The position numbers and the translations under genes are program-made. The notes under the pieces were generated by a model. The model was not told where the DNA came from. It saw nothing but the letters and a program-made list of their open reading frames with translations, and did no database searches. From Gigaspora margarita (lineage: Eukaryota; Glomeromycota; Glomeromycetes; Diversisporales; Gigasporaceae), in assembly GCA_009809945.1 (NCBI GenBank), contig WTPW01000079.1, positions 592,153 to 656,152 on the forward strand: a stretch of DNA of 64,000 nucleotides, read 5' to 3'. This document shows, piece after piece, positions 55,858 to 64,000 of the stretch (position 1 is its first letter; every line of letters begins with the position of its first letter).

Positions 55858-58176
55858 ATGTCAAATTATAATAATATAAGCGAAAAACAGCCAGAACAAA
55901 TTGACAGTTTATCAGATATTGTTCAACTAGACAACAATGTTACCCAATTGCATTTAAAAAATAACAAGTCACAAGATTTTGTTAATGAAATTATTGAAGA
56001 AATGTGTAATCTGTATTATAATGAAAGATTGAAATGCAAAAATGATAATTCAATTCTTGAAACGTTAGAACAATTTTTAGTAAACAAAAAACAAAATCCA
56101 GTTGATATTATCAACTTTTGCTTAAATGATCAAGTTAATCCTATAATTCAAATTGTTCTTGCAAGTTGTTATTATTACGGCAAATGGGTTGAAGAGGATG
56201 AACATAAGGCTTTCATTTATTATCAAAAATCTGCAGATATGGGAAATACTAAAGGAATAAATAATGTTGGATATTGTTATGAAAATGGAATTGGAGTTTT
56301 TAAGGATGAACATAAGGCTTTCATTCATTATCAAAAATCTGCAGAGATGGGTGACGCTGATGGAACATTTAGTGTTGGGTATTGTTATCAAAATGGAATT
56401 GGAGTTGAAAAGGATGAACATAAAGCTTTCATTTATTATCAAAAATCTGCAGAGTTGGGTGACTTGGATGGAACATTTAATGTTGGTTATTGTTATGAAA
56501 AAGGAATTGAAGTTGAAAAGGATGAACATGAGGCTTTCATTTATTATCAAAAATCTGCAGAGATGGGGAATATTAAAGGAATAAATAATGTTGGATATTG
56601 TTATCATCATGGAACTGGAGTTGAAAAGGATGAACATGAGGCTTTCATTTATTATAAAAAATCTGCAGAAATGGGGAATATCAAGGGAATATATAACGTT
56701 GGATATTGTTATGATGAAGGAATTGGAGTTGAAAAGGATAAACATAAGGCTTTCATTTATTATCAAAAATCTGCAGAGATGGGAAATGCTAATGCAACGT
56801 TTATTGTTGGATATTGTTATGAAGTTGGAATTGGAGTTGAAAAGGATGGACATAATGCTTACATTTATTATCAAAAATCTGCAGAGATGGGTGACGTTAA
56901 TGGAACATTTAATGTCGGAGATTGTTATCGTCATGGAATTGGAGTTGAAAAGGATGAACATAAGGCTTTCATTTATTATCAAAACTCTGCAGAGATGGGG
57001 AATATTAACGGAATATATGACGTTGGATATTGTTATCGTCATGGAATTGGAGTTGAAAAGGATGAACATAAGGCTTTCGTTTATTATCAAAAATCTGCAG
57101 AGATGGGAAACGCTAGTGGAATATGTGCACTTGGCAATTGTTATCTTTATGGAATTGGAGTTGAAAAGGATGAAAATAAGGCTTTCATTTATTATGAAAA
57201 ATCTGCAGAGATGGGGAATATTAAAGGAATAAATAATGTTGGATATTGTTATCGTCATGGAATTGGAGTTGTAAAGGATGAACATAAGGCTTTCATTTAT
57301 TATAAAAAATCTGCAGAAATGGGGAATATTAAGGGAATATATAACGTTGGATACTGCTATAATGAAGGAATTGGAGTTGAAAAGGATAAACATAAGGCTT
57401 TCATTTATTATCAAAAATCTGCAGAGATGGGAAATGCTAGTGCAACGTTTAATGTTGGATATTGTTATGAAATTGGAATTGGAGTTGAAAAGGATGGACA
57501 TAATGCTTTCATTTATTATCAAAAATCTGCAGAGATGGGTGACGTTAATGGAACATTTAATGTTGGAGATTGTTATCGTTATGGAATAGGAGTTGAACCG
57601 GATGAACATAAGGCTTTCATTTATTACCAAAAATCTGCAAAGATGGGCGACGCTGAAGGAACAAATAATGTTGCATATTGTTATGAAAATGGAATTGGAG
57701 TTGAAAAGGATGAACAAAAGGCTTTCATTTGTTATAAAAAATCTGCAGAGATGGGAAACGCTAATGGAAAAAATAATGTTGGATATTGTTATCAAAATGG
57801 AATTGGTGTTGAAAATGATAAACATAAGGCTTTCATTTATTATCAAAACTCTGCAGAGATGGGTGACGTTAAAGGAACATTTAATGTTGGATTTTGTTAT
57901 CATTATGGAATTGGAATTGAAAAGAATGAACATAAGGCTTTCATTTATTATCAAAAATCTGCAGAGATGGGGAATATTAATGGAATATTTAACGTTGGAT
58001 ATTTTTATCAAAATGGAATTGGAGTTGAAAAGGATGAACATAAGGCTTTCATTTATTATCAAAGAACTGCAGAGTTGGGTGACGTTGATGGAATGTCAGC
58101 TGTTGCCGGATGTTATCGAAATGGGATTGGAATAGCAAGAGATCTAGATAAAGCTAAATACTGGTATCAAAGGTAA
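55858..58176 (+). CDS. Sel1-repeat protein, 772 aa, 18 full repeats
   Basis: Single exon from ATG to TAA. Residues 1-115 are a helical N-terminal region without repeats (FVNEIIEEMCNLYYNERLKC), similar in style to the segment that follows the kinase domain in kinase-Sel1 fusions. Residues 116-763 are 18 consecutive 36-residue Sel1 repeats with consensus HKAFIYYQKSAEMGN followed by GYCYxxGIGVEKDE. A partial repeat precedes (ASCYYYG) and another follows (DKAKYWYQR). Sel1 repeats form alpha-solenoids used as protein-interaction scaffolds; the partner is unknown. No signal peptide or membrane segment is apparent. Repeats are also highly conserved in DNA, each with a CTGCAG near the same place, implying recent expansion or gene conversion. 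Repeats 4-7 and 10-13 form a matching four-repeat block (GINNVGYCYxHG, GIYNVGYCY, ATFxVGYCYE, DVNGTFNVGDCYR). It lies 431 bp upstream of a kinase gene in the same orientation. Confidence 0.93.
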   Translation: MSNYNNISEKQPEQIDSLSDIVQLDNNVTQLHLKNNKSQDFVNEIIEEMCNLYYNERLKCKNDNSILETLEQFLVNKKQNPVDIINFCLNDQVNPIIQIVLASCYYYGKWVEEDEHKAFIYYQKSADMGNTKGINNVGYCYENGIGVFKDEHKAFIHYQKSAEMGDADGTFSVGYCYQNGIGVEKDEHKAFIYYQKSAELGDLDGTFNVGYCYEKGIEVEKDEHEAFIYYQKSAEMGNIKGINNVGYCYHHGTGVEKDEHEAFIYYKKSAEMGNIKGIYNVGYCYDEGIGVEKDKHKAFIYYQKSAEMGNANATFIVGYCYEVGIGVEKDGHNAYIYYQKSAEMGDVNGTFNVGDCYRHGIGVEKDEHKAFIYYQNSAEMGNINGIYDVGYCYRHGIGVEKDEHKAFVYYQKSAEMGNASGICALGNCYLYGIGVEKDENKAFIYYEKSAEMGNIKGINNVGYCYRHGIGVVKDEHKAFIYYKKSAEMGNIKGIYNVGYCYNEGIGVEKDKHKAFIYYQKSAEMGNASATFNVGYCYEIGIGVEKDGHNAFIYYQKSAEMGDVNGTFNVGDCYRYGIGVEPDEHKAFIYYQKSAKMGDAEGTNNVAYCYENGIGVEKDEQKAFICYKKSAEMGNANGKNNVGYCYQNGIGVENDKHKAFIYYQNSAEMGDVKGTFNVGFCYHYGIGIEKNEHKAFIYYQKSAEMGNINGIFNVGYFYQNGIGVEKDEHKAFIYYQRTAELGDVDGMSAVAGCYRNGIGIARDLDKAKYWYQR

Positions 58177-58607
58177 ATTTTGAGTTTAAATTTGTGCTAC
58201 TGTATTGTGACATATTGTGACATACGTATCACAATCCATTCATAAGATCAGGTGCTATTGATTAAAATCAATTTTAGAATTAAAATAAGGTTACAAAGAT
58301 GTGATAAATAAAAGTGATTTCATAAGAGTAATTTCGATTATAATTGATTTTTAAGAAAAAAGACTTCTTTACACCTGAGCATGATGTTTCGATTGGTAGT
58401 GAACGTATTCATAACAACAAATTACAATACTTGTTCATTATACACAGTATCATTATATATATAATATATACTCATTTAATGATTTTGTACATTTAAATCG
58501 AAATTAGAGAAAAAGATTTAACATTGGGTATTATATCATAATTATTATTTTTATAAAATATATTGTTATTAGCTTACTTATTGACAATATTTTATAAATA
58601 TCAACAG
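58177..58607. other. Spacer between Sel1 gene and kinase; may hide a first exon
   Basis: AT-rich. A CTTAC / TTGAC branch-point-like stretch and TATCAACAG precede 58608, consistent with an intron acceptor. An upstream coding exon could not be identified. Confidence 0.45.
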
Positions 58608-59850
58608 CTAAAAATGAATGGATATATAATACAGAAATTGAAGGTGATTTGAAAAAAATATTAACGGAAAATAAATATCAGTTGTCTTGGATTTCTTATG
58701 ACGAATTTAAAGATATTAAAGAAATAGGTAGAGGTGGATTTGCAACTGTATTTTATGCTATTTGGGATGATAAAAATCAAAATATGATCAAATATGTTGC
58801 GCTTAAATTACTTCATAAATCAAATAGTTACCATGAAGAATTTATAAGAGAGGTAATTTTTTAAATGTTTTTATTAATTATATTATTCGTGGCTTATCTT
58901 TTACGTTAATAATTTGTACGCATTATTATTATTTTAATAATAAGTTAAAAGCATATTGTGATATTAGTCTTAAAGATCCAACATTTTTAAAATGTTTCGG
59001 TATATCAAAAGACATAACTTCTAAAGATTATATTCTTGTCATGGATTATGCTTCAAAAGGTTGTTTGCGAAATAATCTACATACCATAGCACAAATGGAT
59101 TGGAAGGACAAATTAAACCTGCTACAATGTATTGCATCAGATCTTCATATAATTCATTCTAATGATCTTATTCATCGTGATTTACATAGTGGAAATATAT
59201 TACTTAATAGTTTTAAAAGCGCATACATTGCAGATTTGGGCCTTTCGATAACATCTAATATTGCATTAAAATCAAAATCTGATAGAATTTGTGAAATTTT
59301 ACCTTATATTGCCCCTGAGGTTTTGAATGAACATTGGTATACTAAAGCATCTGACATTTATTCATTTGGTATAATTATGTGGGAAATTTTATACGGTAAA
59401 CCTGTACCTTTTGAACTAAAATCAAAATTACAGTCAAAATTACAATTTCAAATACAAGTATGTAATGGTTTACGGCCACATATTTATGACAATACAGCAA
59501 AATGTTATGCAGATTTAATGAAGAAATGTTGGAATATAGAACCAAATGAACGACCAACAGCAACTGAAATATGTGATATTTTTGAAGAGTGGCAAAATAA
59601 TGAATTGATTTTATATGAATTATCTGATTCTTATAAACAATTACTGAATGTAAAAAATGATAATATACATGAATTTATTGATTCGAATTATAAAAGTTGT
59701 TTTATTTCGTCAAATAAATGTCAAGGTAATAATATATTTATATATTTTTAAAAAAATATTCTATTATTTATATCATAACATTATTTAATAATTATTTTTA
59801 TAGATAATGAAATTTATGAATTAGAAATACCAGATACTATCGATGAATAG
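58608..59850 (+). CDS. TKL-type protein kinase, at least three exons, 5' end unresolved
   Basis: Exons 58608-58852, 58945-59725 and 59804-59850. Introns of 92 and 78 bp are GT..AG and restore the frame. The first visible exon reads AKNEWIYNTEIEGDL, then the glycine loop GRGGFATV (near 58727) and the VAIK-type lysine in VALKLL (near 58796). Exon 2 holds LKAYCDISLKDPTFLKC (C-helix region), VMDYASKG (hinge), HRDLHSGN (59173-59196), the DLG variant of DFG (59233), IAPEVL, SDIYSFGIIMWEI and NERPTATEI. All residues needed for phosphotransfer are present, so an active Ser/Thr (TKL) kinase is likely; substrate unknown. The last exon adds DNEIYELEIPDTIDE. There is no in-frame ATG before the glycine loop and a TAA lies just upstream, so a first exon is missing from this model. 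No Sel1 repeats are attached, unlike many relatives; the neighbouring gene supplies them separately. Confidence 0.82.
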
Positions 59851-59930
59851 GGCAACTTCCAAATTCTGGAAAAACAAATATGCTTCACTATTGAATATTA
59901 CAGAGAATTGTACATGCTGTTTATATAATA

Positions 59931-60091
59931 TAGTCATACCTCGGTTATTCACCCTTTTGTCTAAAGGTTTTATTATATAACTTAGGTAATTAAACTAAAA
60001 TTTAACAATTATATATTTTATTTTACTAAATAATGAGTATATAAATTAGTTTGAGATATAACTTGGTGGTGATATAACTGAGGTTTGGCTA
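59931..60091. mobile_element. pogo/mariner-type MITE, 161 bp
   Basis: Termini TAGTCATACCTCGGTTATTC and (complement) TAGCCAAACCTCAGTTATAT are flanked by TA. It sits 80 bp downstream of the kinase stop. A cousin is at 62885-63088. Confidence 0.75.
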
Positions 60092-60489
60092 TAATTTTTT
60101 GCCTGATGGTTATTGTTGGAAATTTCCCTTCAATTTTTTTACATTTTGTATTAAACTGCATTAAGCATCTTGATAAATTTTGAATACGCAATTTTAATAG
60201 AAAGTTATTAGTTTTTTACATTGTATGCGCGTTCTAATATTAATTTCAAAAGGAATTAATAAAGCTTCCTCTTTAGCATTTATATCTAAAATATTACTAC
60301 GATTAGATAAAACTCAAGGGACGTTCGTAAAAATTTGTTAGCAAAAAACCTGGGTTATATGTGACTTCGGATCAAAATAAAGTGTATCAACAATGATTGC
60401 CGAACAACATTACTATCGTTATTATAAAGTGGATTTACTTTATTTAAAATTTTTACAGGCAAATTAAATTAAAAAACTTTTTTTTTCTT
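60092..60489. other. No gene seen
   Basis: AT-rich non-coding DNA downstream of the kinase. Confidence 0.4.
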
Positions 60490-60714
60490 AAGGGCATTAG
60501 GGAATTGTGACGAAATTAACAAAATTTCGAATATAGCATGTGAATTATCGATTATCTCGAATAATTTTGGTATCATTCGATTCGTCTCGTTAAGCTGAAT
60601 CGATTGATATAAGAATTATCCGATTCTGACCACTAGATCCCGAGATATGTTAATCTAAAGTTCCATTAAAAAAATTGAGATTTCTTGTGCTAGAAGATAT
60701 TGTGACGAATCGTA

Positions 60715-60833
60715 AATATCTCGTGACCATGTGGTCAGAATTCAGTGATTTTTATGTCATTTGATTCCTCTCGTCGAGAGGAATCAAATGGTACAAAAAT
60801 CATTGGATTCTGATCACAGGGTCACGAGATTCG
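60715..60833. repeat. Near-perfect GATCC..CTCTCGTCGAGAG hairpin
   Basis: TCTCGTGACCATGTGGTCAG, AATTCAGTGATTTTTATGTC, then CATTTGATTCCTCTCG pairs with CGAGAGGAATCAAATGG and onward to GGGTCACGAGA. The inner 33 nt are palindromic except for the central base. Confidence 0.8.
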
Positions 60834-60995
60834 TCACTATATACGGGAAAACAGTGTATATGCACGGGATGGTACGGACCGTGTGACACGTATAGGCACG
60901 TTTTACGGAATGGCACGATTAAAAATGACACGGATACTACGGTAATGGGGTGGCACGTTATATACGTCACACGGAATGGCATAGTAAGTTAGTGA

Positions 60996-61231
60996 AGTGA
61001 TGTCCAAAAAATTTTGCACGTCGTGTAACCCGAGTCATTCCGGCGATTCGGATTTAGACCTCGGATCGAACCTGCGGAGCATTAATACTAGCTTTGTAAT
61101 ATCAAGCAATTTTACTTAGTACGGTTAGCAGGTTTGTTAGTAAAATTTGTTAAAATTTGGTGATTTCGGGCAGAATTATTTAGGTCGAATGGCTCGGGTT
61201 ACACGACGTGCAAAATTTTTTGGACATCACT
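60996..61231. mobile_element. AGTGATGTCCAAAAAATTTT MITE, 236 bp
   Basis: The terminal 45 nt (AGTGATGTCCAAAAAATTTT, GCACGTCGTGTAACCCGAG) are complementary with about one mismatch. The interior includes GGATCGAACCTGCGGAGC, which only superficially resembles a tRNA T-arm. Confidence 0.85.
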
Positions 61232-61667
61232 AACTCACTAGAATGGCACGCATATGCACGTTGTACGTGATGGCACGTCGAATTACACGGAATGGCACGT
61301 GTTAAAAATGACATGTGCGGGCTCGTTTCACGGAGACAATAAGAGCGAAGGATCACAAACGATTTTTTTTTAAAAAAAGTTACAATATCTCAAAAACTCG
61401 CAATCTGGTATCTTAAGGAAAAATATTCCTTGCAAGATTTTACACATTTGCAGTTACTTTAGCTTCCAGATATGTACATGCTTCAACTATTATCCGGTAC
61501 TCTTCTAATAAAATGTCTATTGGAAAGTGGACCATAAATTTATATTTACTTACCCGTTCCATTCACGTCCCATCGCACGTGTCAATTGGCTTAGTAAACT
61601 GCTACAAAAGGCACGTGATTTCACGTAAATTGGCACGTGTATACGGATCAACACGGTCCGCCGATTC

Positions 61668-62126
61668 CCGTGCCTTAGGGTGTCCAGGATTATGCGATGC
61701 GATGAGGTAAATTATGCGGCCGAACTGAGGTTGATTATGCGATGGATGCGAAATAAATTTAAAATTATGCGATCAATTAGGTCGATTATGCGATTTTTAT
61801 TATATGTAATTAATTCTTTTAGTTCTGTTTTTCGGATTTTTTCGGACGTTCACCAAAAATTTTGCTCCAACTATGCTCGTAATTTAAGTTCATTCATTTT
61901 CTACATCGGAACTTTTCGGGACCTACATTCTATCATCACTCTGTCACCTAAATTACAAATTTAAAGCTTGCCGGATGAAGTTAACATATTCCCAACAACC
62001 AATCAACTTTTATTCACGTGATTTATGCTTTTTTTTGCTTGTTTATGCGAAGCATATGCGATGCGAAAAATAGCAAATTATGCGCATAATATCGCATCGC
62101 ATAATCCTGGACACCCTACCGTGCCT
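61668..62126. mobile_element. hAT-type MITE (443 bp) with preserved empty site
   Basis: The 8-bp duplication CCGTGCCT lies at 61668-61675 and 62119-62126. Element 61676-62118 has ends TAGGGTGTCCAGGATTATGC matched in complement, then more GCGATGCGAT repeats. The complement of 63640-63690 carries the same host sequence uninterrupted (CGATTCCCGTGCCTACTCGA), confirming insertion and boundaries. Short frames (61513-61710, 61680-61964) are incidental. Confidence 0.92.
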
Positions 62127-62277
62127 ACTCGAACCATGCACGTGCAAACCCAAACCATAGCACGTGCCACTTGACCACGTGCCAATACACTGTTTTTCCG
62201 TGCGATCCCGGGCCACTTTTCTTATAGGGTAGCATTCTATATGGATTCTACATAACTAAATGGCTTGAAAATGATTA

Positions 62278-62538
62278 TCTCGTGGCTCAGTGATCCGATT
62301 GGGTAATTATTATATCCTTCAATTCCTCTCAATGAGAGGAATCGAATGGCATACATCGTTCGATTCTGATCACTGCATCACAAAAGTGATTATTTGTTAT
62401 TTAATATAAAAAGTACATTAATTTTAATACCTCATGATTTGGTGGTCATAATCAAATGAAACTTATACCATTCGATTCCTTTCGTTGAGACGAATCCGAA
62501 TGGTGTAAATTTCATTCGATTCTGATCACGGGATCTCA
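62278..62538. repeat. Two more GATCC..CTCT hairpins
   Basis: 62278-62392 has TTCAATTCCTCTCAATGAGA, then GGAATCGAATGG. 62432-62538 has ATTCGATTCCTTTCGTTGAG, then ACGAATCCGAATGG. Each is bordered by GTGATCCGATTGG- or TCTGATCACGGGATC-like arms. Confidence 0.7.
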
Positions 62539-62590
62539 AGATATTGCGATTCGTCACAATACCTACTTCGTCATAATACCCCTATTACCT

Positions 62591-62884
62591 TATATTGTCA
62601 AAGCTGTTTTATTCTTTTATTTTTTAGCTTTTTTATATGAGTTTAAAATAATTAAAATTTTTTTTTCTTTACATGTCGAACCAACAGCCCAAAATTCTAC
62701 AAAGGATGTCGTTTTTATTAGAAACTATGAAGACTTCGTGTACAAGAAAGAAATTCCATCAAAAAGTGTTCACGATGTTTTAAGACTTAGAAGAAGCCTA
62801 AAGATACTGAAAATAAAGCAATATCTAAGATACTAAATACGACATTTTTAACAAAATAATTTAAATTTCGGAAATATGAAAATA
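62591..62884 (+). other. Unassigned short open stretch
   Basis: A 54-codon frame at 62675-62836 reads VEPTAQNSTKDVVFIRNYED, then FVYKKEIPSKSVHDVLRL and a basic tail, with less A/T-driven composition than neighbours. No domain was recognised, there is no ATG in frame at its start, and gene status is uncertain; it could be an isolated exon or relic. Confidence 0.3.
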
Positions 62885-63088
62885 TAGTCATACCTTTATA
62901 TAATCACACTTTTGGGACCATAGTAACTTTTTTAAAAAAAAAGTTCTTGTAAAGAGGTGTGCCTATATAGAGATCTGATATATTAATTTGTAATTGGACT
63001 TAAATATAGGTGTGATTATAAAAAGGTTTTTATATGAAGTGATTATATAGGGTGATTATAAAGATGTGATTATAAAGAGGTATAACTG
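62885..63088. mobile_element. pogo/mariner-type MITE, 204 bp
   Basis: Termini TAGTCATACCTTTATATAAT and (complement) CAGTTATACCTCTTTATAAT are flanked by TA. GTGATTATAAAG-type subterminal repeats occur three times on the right. Confidence 0.75.
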
Positions 63089-63550
63089 TATTTAAAAAAA
63101 TGTAAGTTTATTTTATTGACATGGTAATTGTTAGTTTATCTAAACTTACTTAGCCCTTTATATAAAATCGATAAATAAAAGATGTAATCTCGAATTTTTC
63201 CCGATATATTTGTCGCATTATTTTAAGCTGATTATTTCTCTAACTGTTTTATATACAATTCTAATCCGCTCGACCATATTTTTTTATTTAAAAAAAAGGA
63301 CGTTCTCATACATCTTCCTCTCTGATCAAATCAAAATCTTTATCGAATTCATTTAGAGATATGTGATAAAATAGTTTGCAATTACTAGGTTGCATTGGCT
63401 TTACAAATTCTTAAAAAGTAAATAGTCATTCAAAAAGAGCGAAATCAGCCTTTAAATCGATCATGGAATAAGTTTATACCTAATGTTTTGTAAAGTTCAT
63501 AATAGATCGATTATGTCTCACAGTAATGACACTGTATTAAATCACTACTC
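63089..63550. other. No gene seen
   Basis: AT-rich non-coding DNA. Confidence 0.4.
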
Positions 63551-63745
63551 CCTATAAGAAAAGTGGTTCGGGATCGCACGGAAAAACAGTGTATAGGCAC
63601 GTGGTCGAGTGGCACGTGCTATGGGTCGTGTTTGCACGTGCACGGTTCGAGTAGGCACGGGAATCGGCGGACCGTGTTGATCCGTATACACGTGCCAATT
63701 TAACGTGAAATCACGTAAATCGCCCGTGCCTTTTGTAGCAGTTTA
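63551..63745 (-). mobile_element. GGCACGTG-rich element, copy 2 (partial)
   Basis: Starts CCCTATAAGAAAAGTGGTTC and is the complement of 61597-62236 minus the hAT insertion. It breaks off after TTTTGTAGCAGTTTAGC. It is the empty-site witness for the 61676 insertion. Confidence 0.8.
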
Positions 63746-63834
63746 GCAAATCTTACGTTTTTGATACTCCTGCACTTACTTTTTTGATACTGATCGACAT
63801 GAAAATCCCAGTAAAAATAAGAATTTTCAAAACT

Positions 63835-63967
63835 TTGAGCGAAGATATCCTGGCAACCATAAGACCAAATTTGGTAAAACTTTTTTATTTGAATTCTATG
63901 GCTTCATAGAATTCAAATAAAAAAATTCATCGATTTAGTCAAGTGGTTGTCGAGTTATCTTTGCTCA
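63835..63967. repeat. Isolated hairpin related to the 17-19 kb array
   Basis: TTTGAGCGAAGATATCCTGG, CAACCATAAGACCAAATTTG and TTTTTTATTTGAATTCTATG pair with CATAGAATTCAAATAAAAAA, TTTAGTCAAGTGGTTGTC and ATCTTTGCTCAAA around a GCTT loop. The GAAGATATC, GACCAAATT and TTTTTTATTT order equals that of the array unit. Confidence 0.8.
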
Positions 63968-64000
63968 AAGTCAGAGAAAATCAAAACGCCTATCAAAATA

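Larger units (their letters stand above)
60836..62236. mobile_element. GGCACGTG-rich TIR element, copy 1
   Basis: Left ACGGGAAAACAGTGTATATG and complement of right GCACGGAAAAACAGTGTATT are the arms; the right arm extends to CTACCCTATAAGAAAAGTGG. The body has dozens of GGCACGT / ACGTGCC words with ACGG spacers, and AAACTGCTACAAAAGGCACG. Copy 2 (complement) is at 63551-63745. It contains two later MITEs. It is GC-richer than the surroundings. Confidence 0.7.
60490..62590. mobile_element. Outer hairpin-bearing element split by a GGCACGTG element
   Basis: Left GGGAATTGTGACGAAATT and complement of right GGGGTATTATGACGAAGT form weak termini. Between each terminus and the central insertion lie two copies of the GATCC..CTCTCGTCGAGAG hairpin (60541-60650, 60715-60833 and 62278-62392, 62432-62538). 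The left half breaks off at GAGATTCGTCACTATATACG where the next element starts. Confidence 0.55.

Noticed and set aside
56122..58062. 646-codon open frame on the minus strand opposite the Sel1 gene
   Set aside because: The 108-bp unit length is a multiple of three, so one stop-free unit makes the whole antisense frame open. It is the mirror of the real repeat protein.
56264..58135. Four shorter plus-strand frames inside the Sel1 gene
   Set aside because: Alternative-frame translations of the same 108-bp repeats, with identical periodic peptides.
61066..61085. tRNA T-arm-like GGATCGAACC
   Set aside because: No matching acceptor, D or anticodon arms. It lies inside a 236-bp MITE.

Overview
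The window is strongly AT-rich eukaryotic DNA with short (about 85-90 bp) GT..AG introns, very low gene density and deeply nested transposon remains. The gene families present are a TKL-type protein kinase, a long Sel1-repeat protein, a BTB/T1-domain protein and a SWIM-finger MULE transposase relic. Their motif style fits an arbuscular mycorrhizal fungus (Glomeromycotina, Rhizophagus-like). The organism call is inference from composition and family style, not from a database match.

Only three loci look like real protein genes. (1) 28855-30447, minus strand, is a three-exon gene encoding two tandem BTB/T1 modules in one 473-residue protein. The intron sits at the same place in both modules, and the second module's ancestral start codon has become Thr. 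(2) 55858-58176, plus strand, is an intronless 772-residue protein with 18 full 36-residue Sel1 repeats. (3) 58608-59850, plus strand, is a TKL-type kinase in at least three exons, with all catalytic motifs and an unresolved 5' end. The last two lie 431 bp apart in the same orientation. Kinase and Sel1 modules are often fused in these fungi; here they appear as separate neighbours. Broken genes are an unassigned cysteine-rich protein with three in-frame stops (90-1373), the MULE transposase (7742-12664), a kinase/Sel1 relic inside it (10050-11879) and a LINE 3' end (52440-53130).

Nearly everything else is repeats, and much of it can be resolved by target-site duplications (TSDs). At 6.98-13.72 kb lies a 6.7 kb MULE with a 9-bp TSD; its terminal signature (GATGTCTAAAGC-like) recurs on short derivatives at 4.2, 14.6 and 39.3-40.1 kb. 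At 15.9-19.2 kb a satellite hosts a TIR element, which hosts a mariner-like element, which hosts an 8-bp-TSD (hAT-type) element filled with a tandem array of about 200-bp hairpin units and containing a 416-bp assembly gap. At 30.7-31.7 kb three 310-bp tandem repeats lie just upstream of the BTB gene. At 32.8-38.4 kb are a palindromic 20-mer satellite, a foldback of GATTAGTC-type repeats and a four-level nested insertion. At 38.4-41.4 kb a ~95-bp satellite is split by a MULE derivative carrying a GC-richer insert. At 46.5-52.2 kb are several TIR elements, a 222-bp near-perfect palindrome and a ~560-bp foldback. At 60.5-62.6 kb is a nest built around GGCACGTG-type repeats, with a hAT-type insertion whose empty site is preserved at 63.66 kb.

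The most unusual structural signal is one hairpin core, an A/T-rich arm flanked by a CTTGACCAAATTCGAT-like outer arm. It recurs in three unrelated settings: the 17-19 kb array, the 50.7 kb palindrome and the 63.84 kb hairpin. A second, unrelated hairpin theme (GATCCAGTGATCC outer arms around a CTCTCGTCGAGAG centre) recurs six times at 48.1-48.4, 60.5-60.8 and 62.3-62.5 kb. No rRNA, tRNA or CRISPR was recognised.
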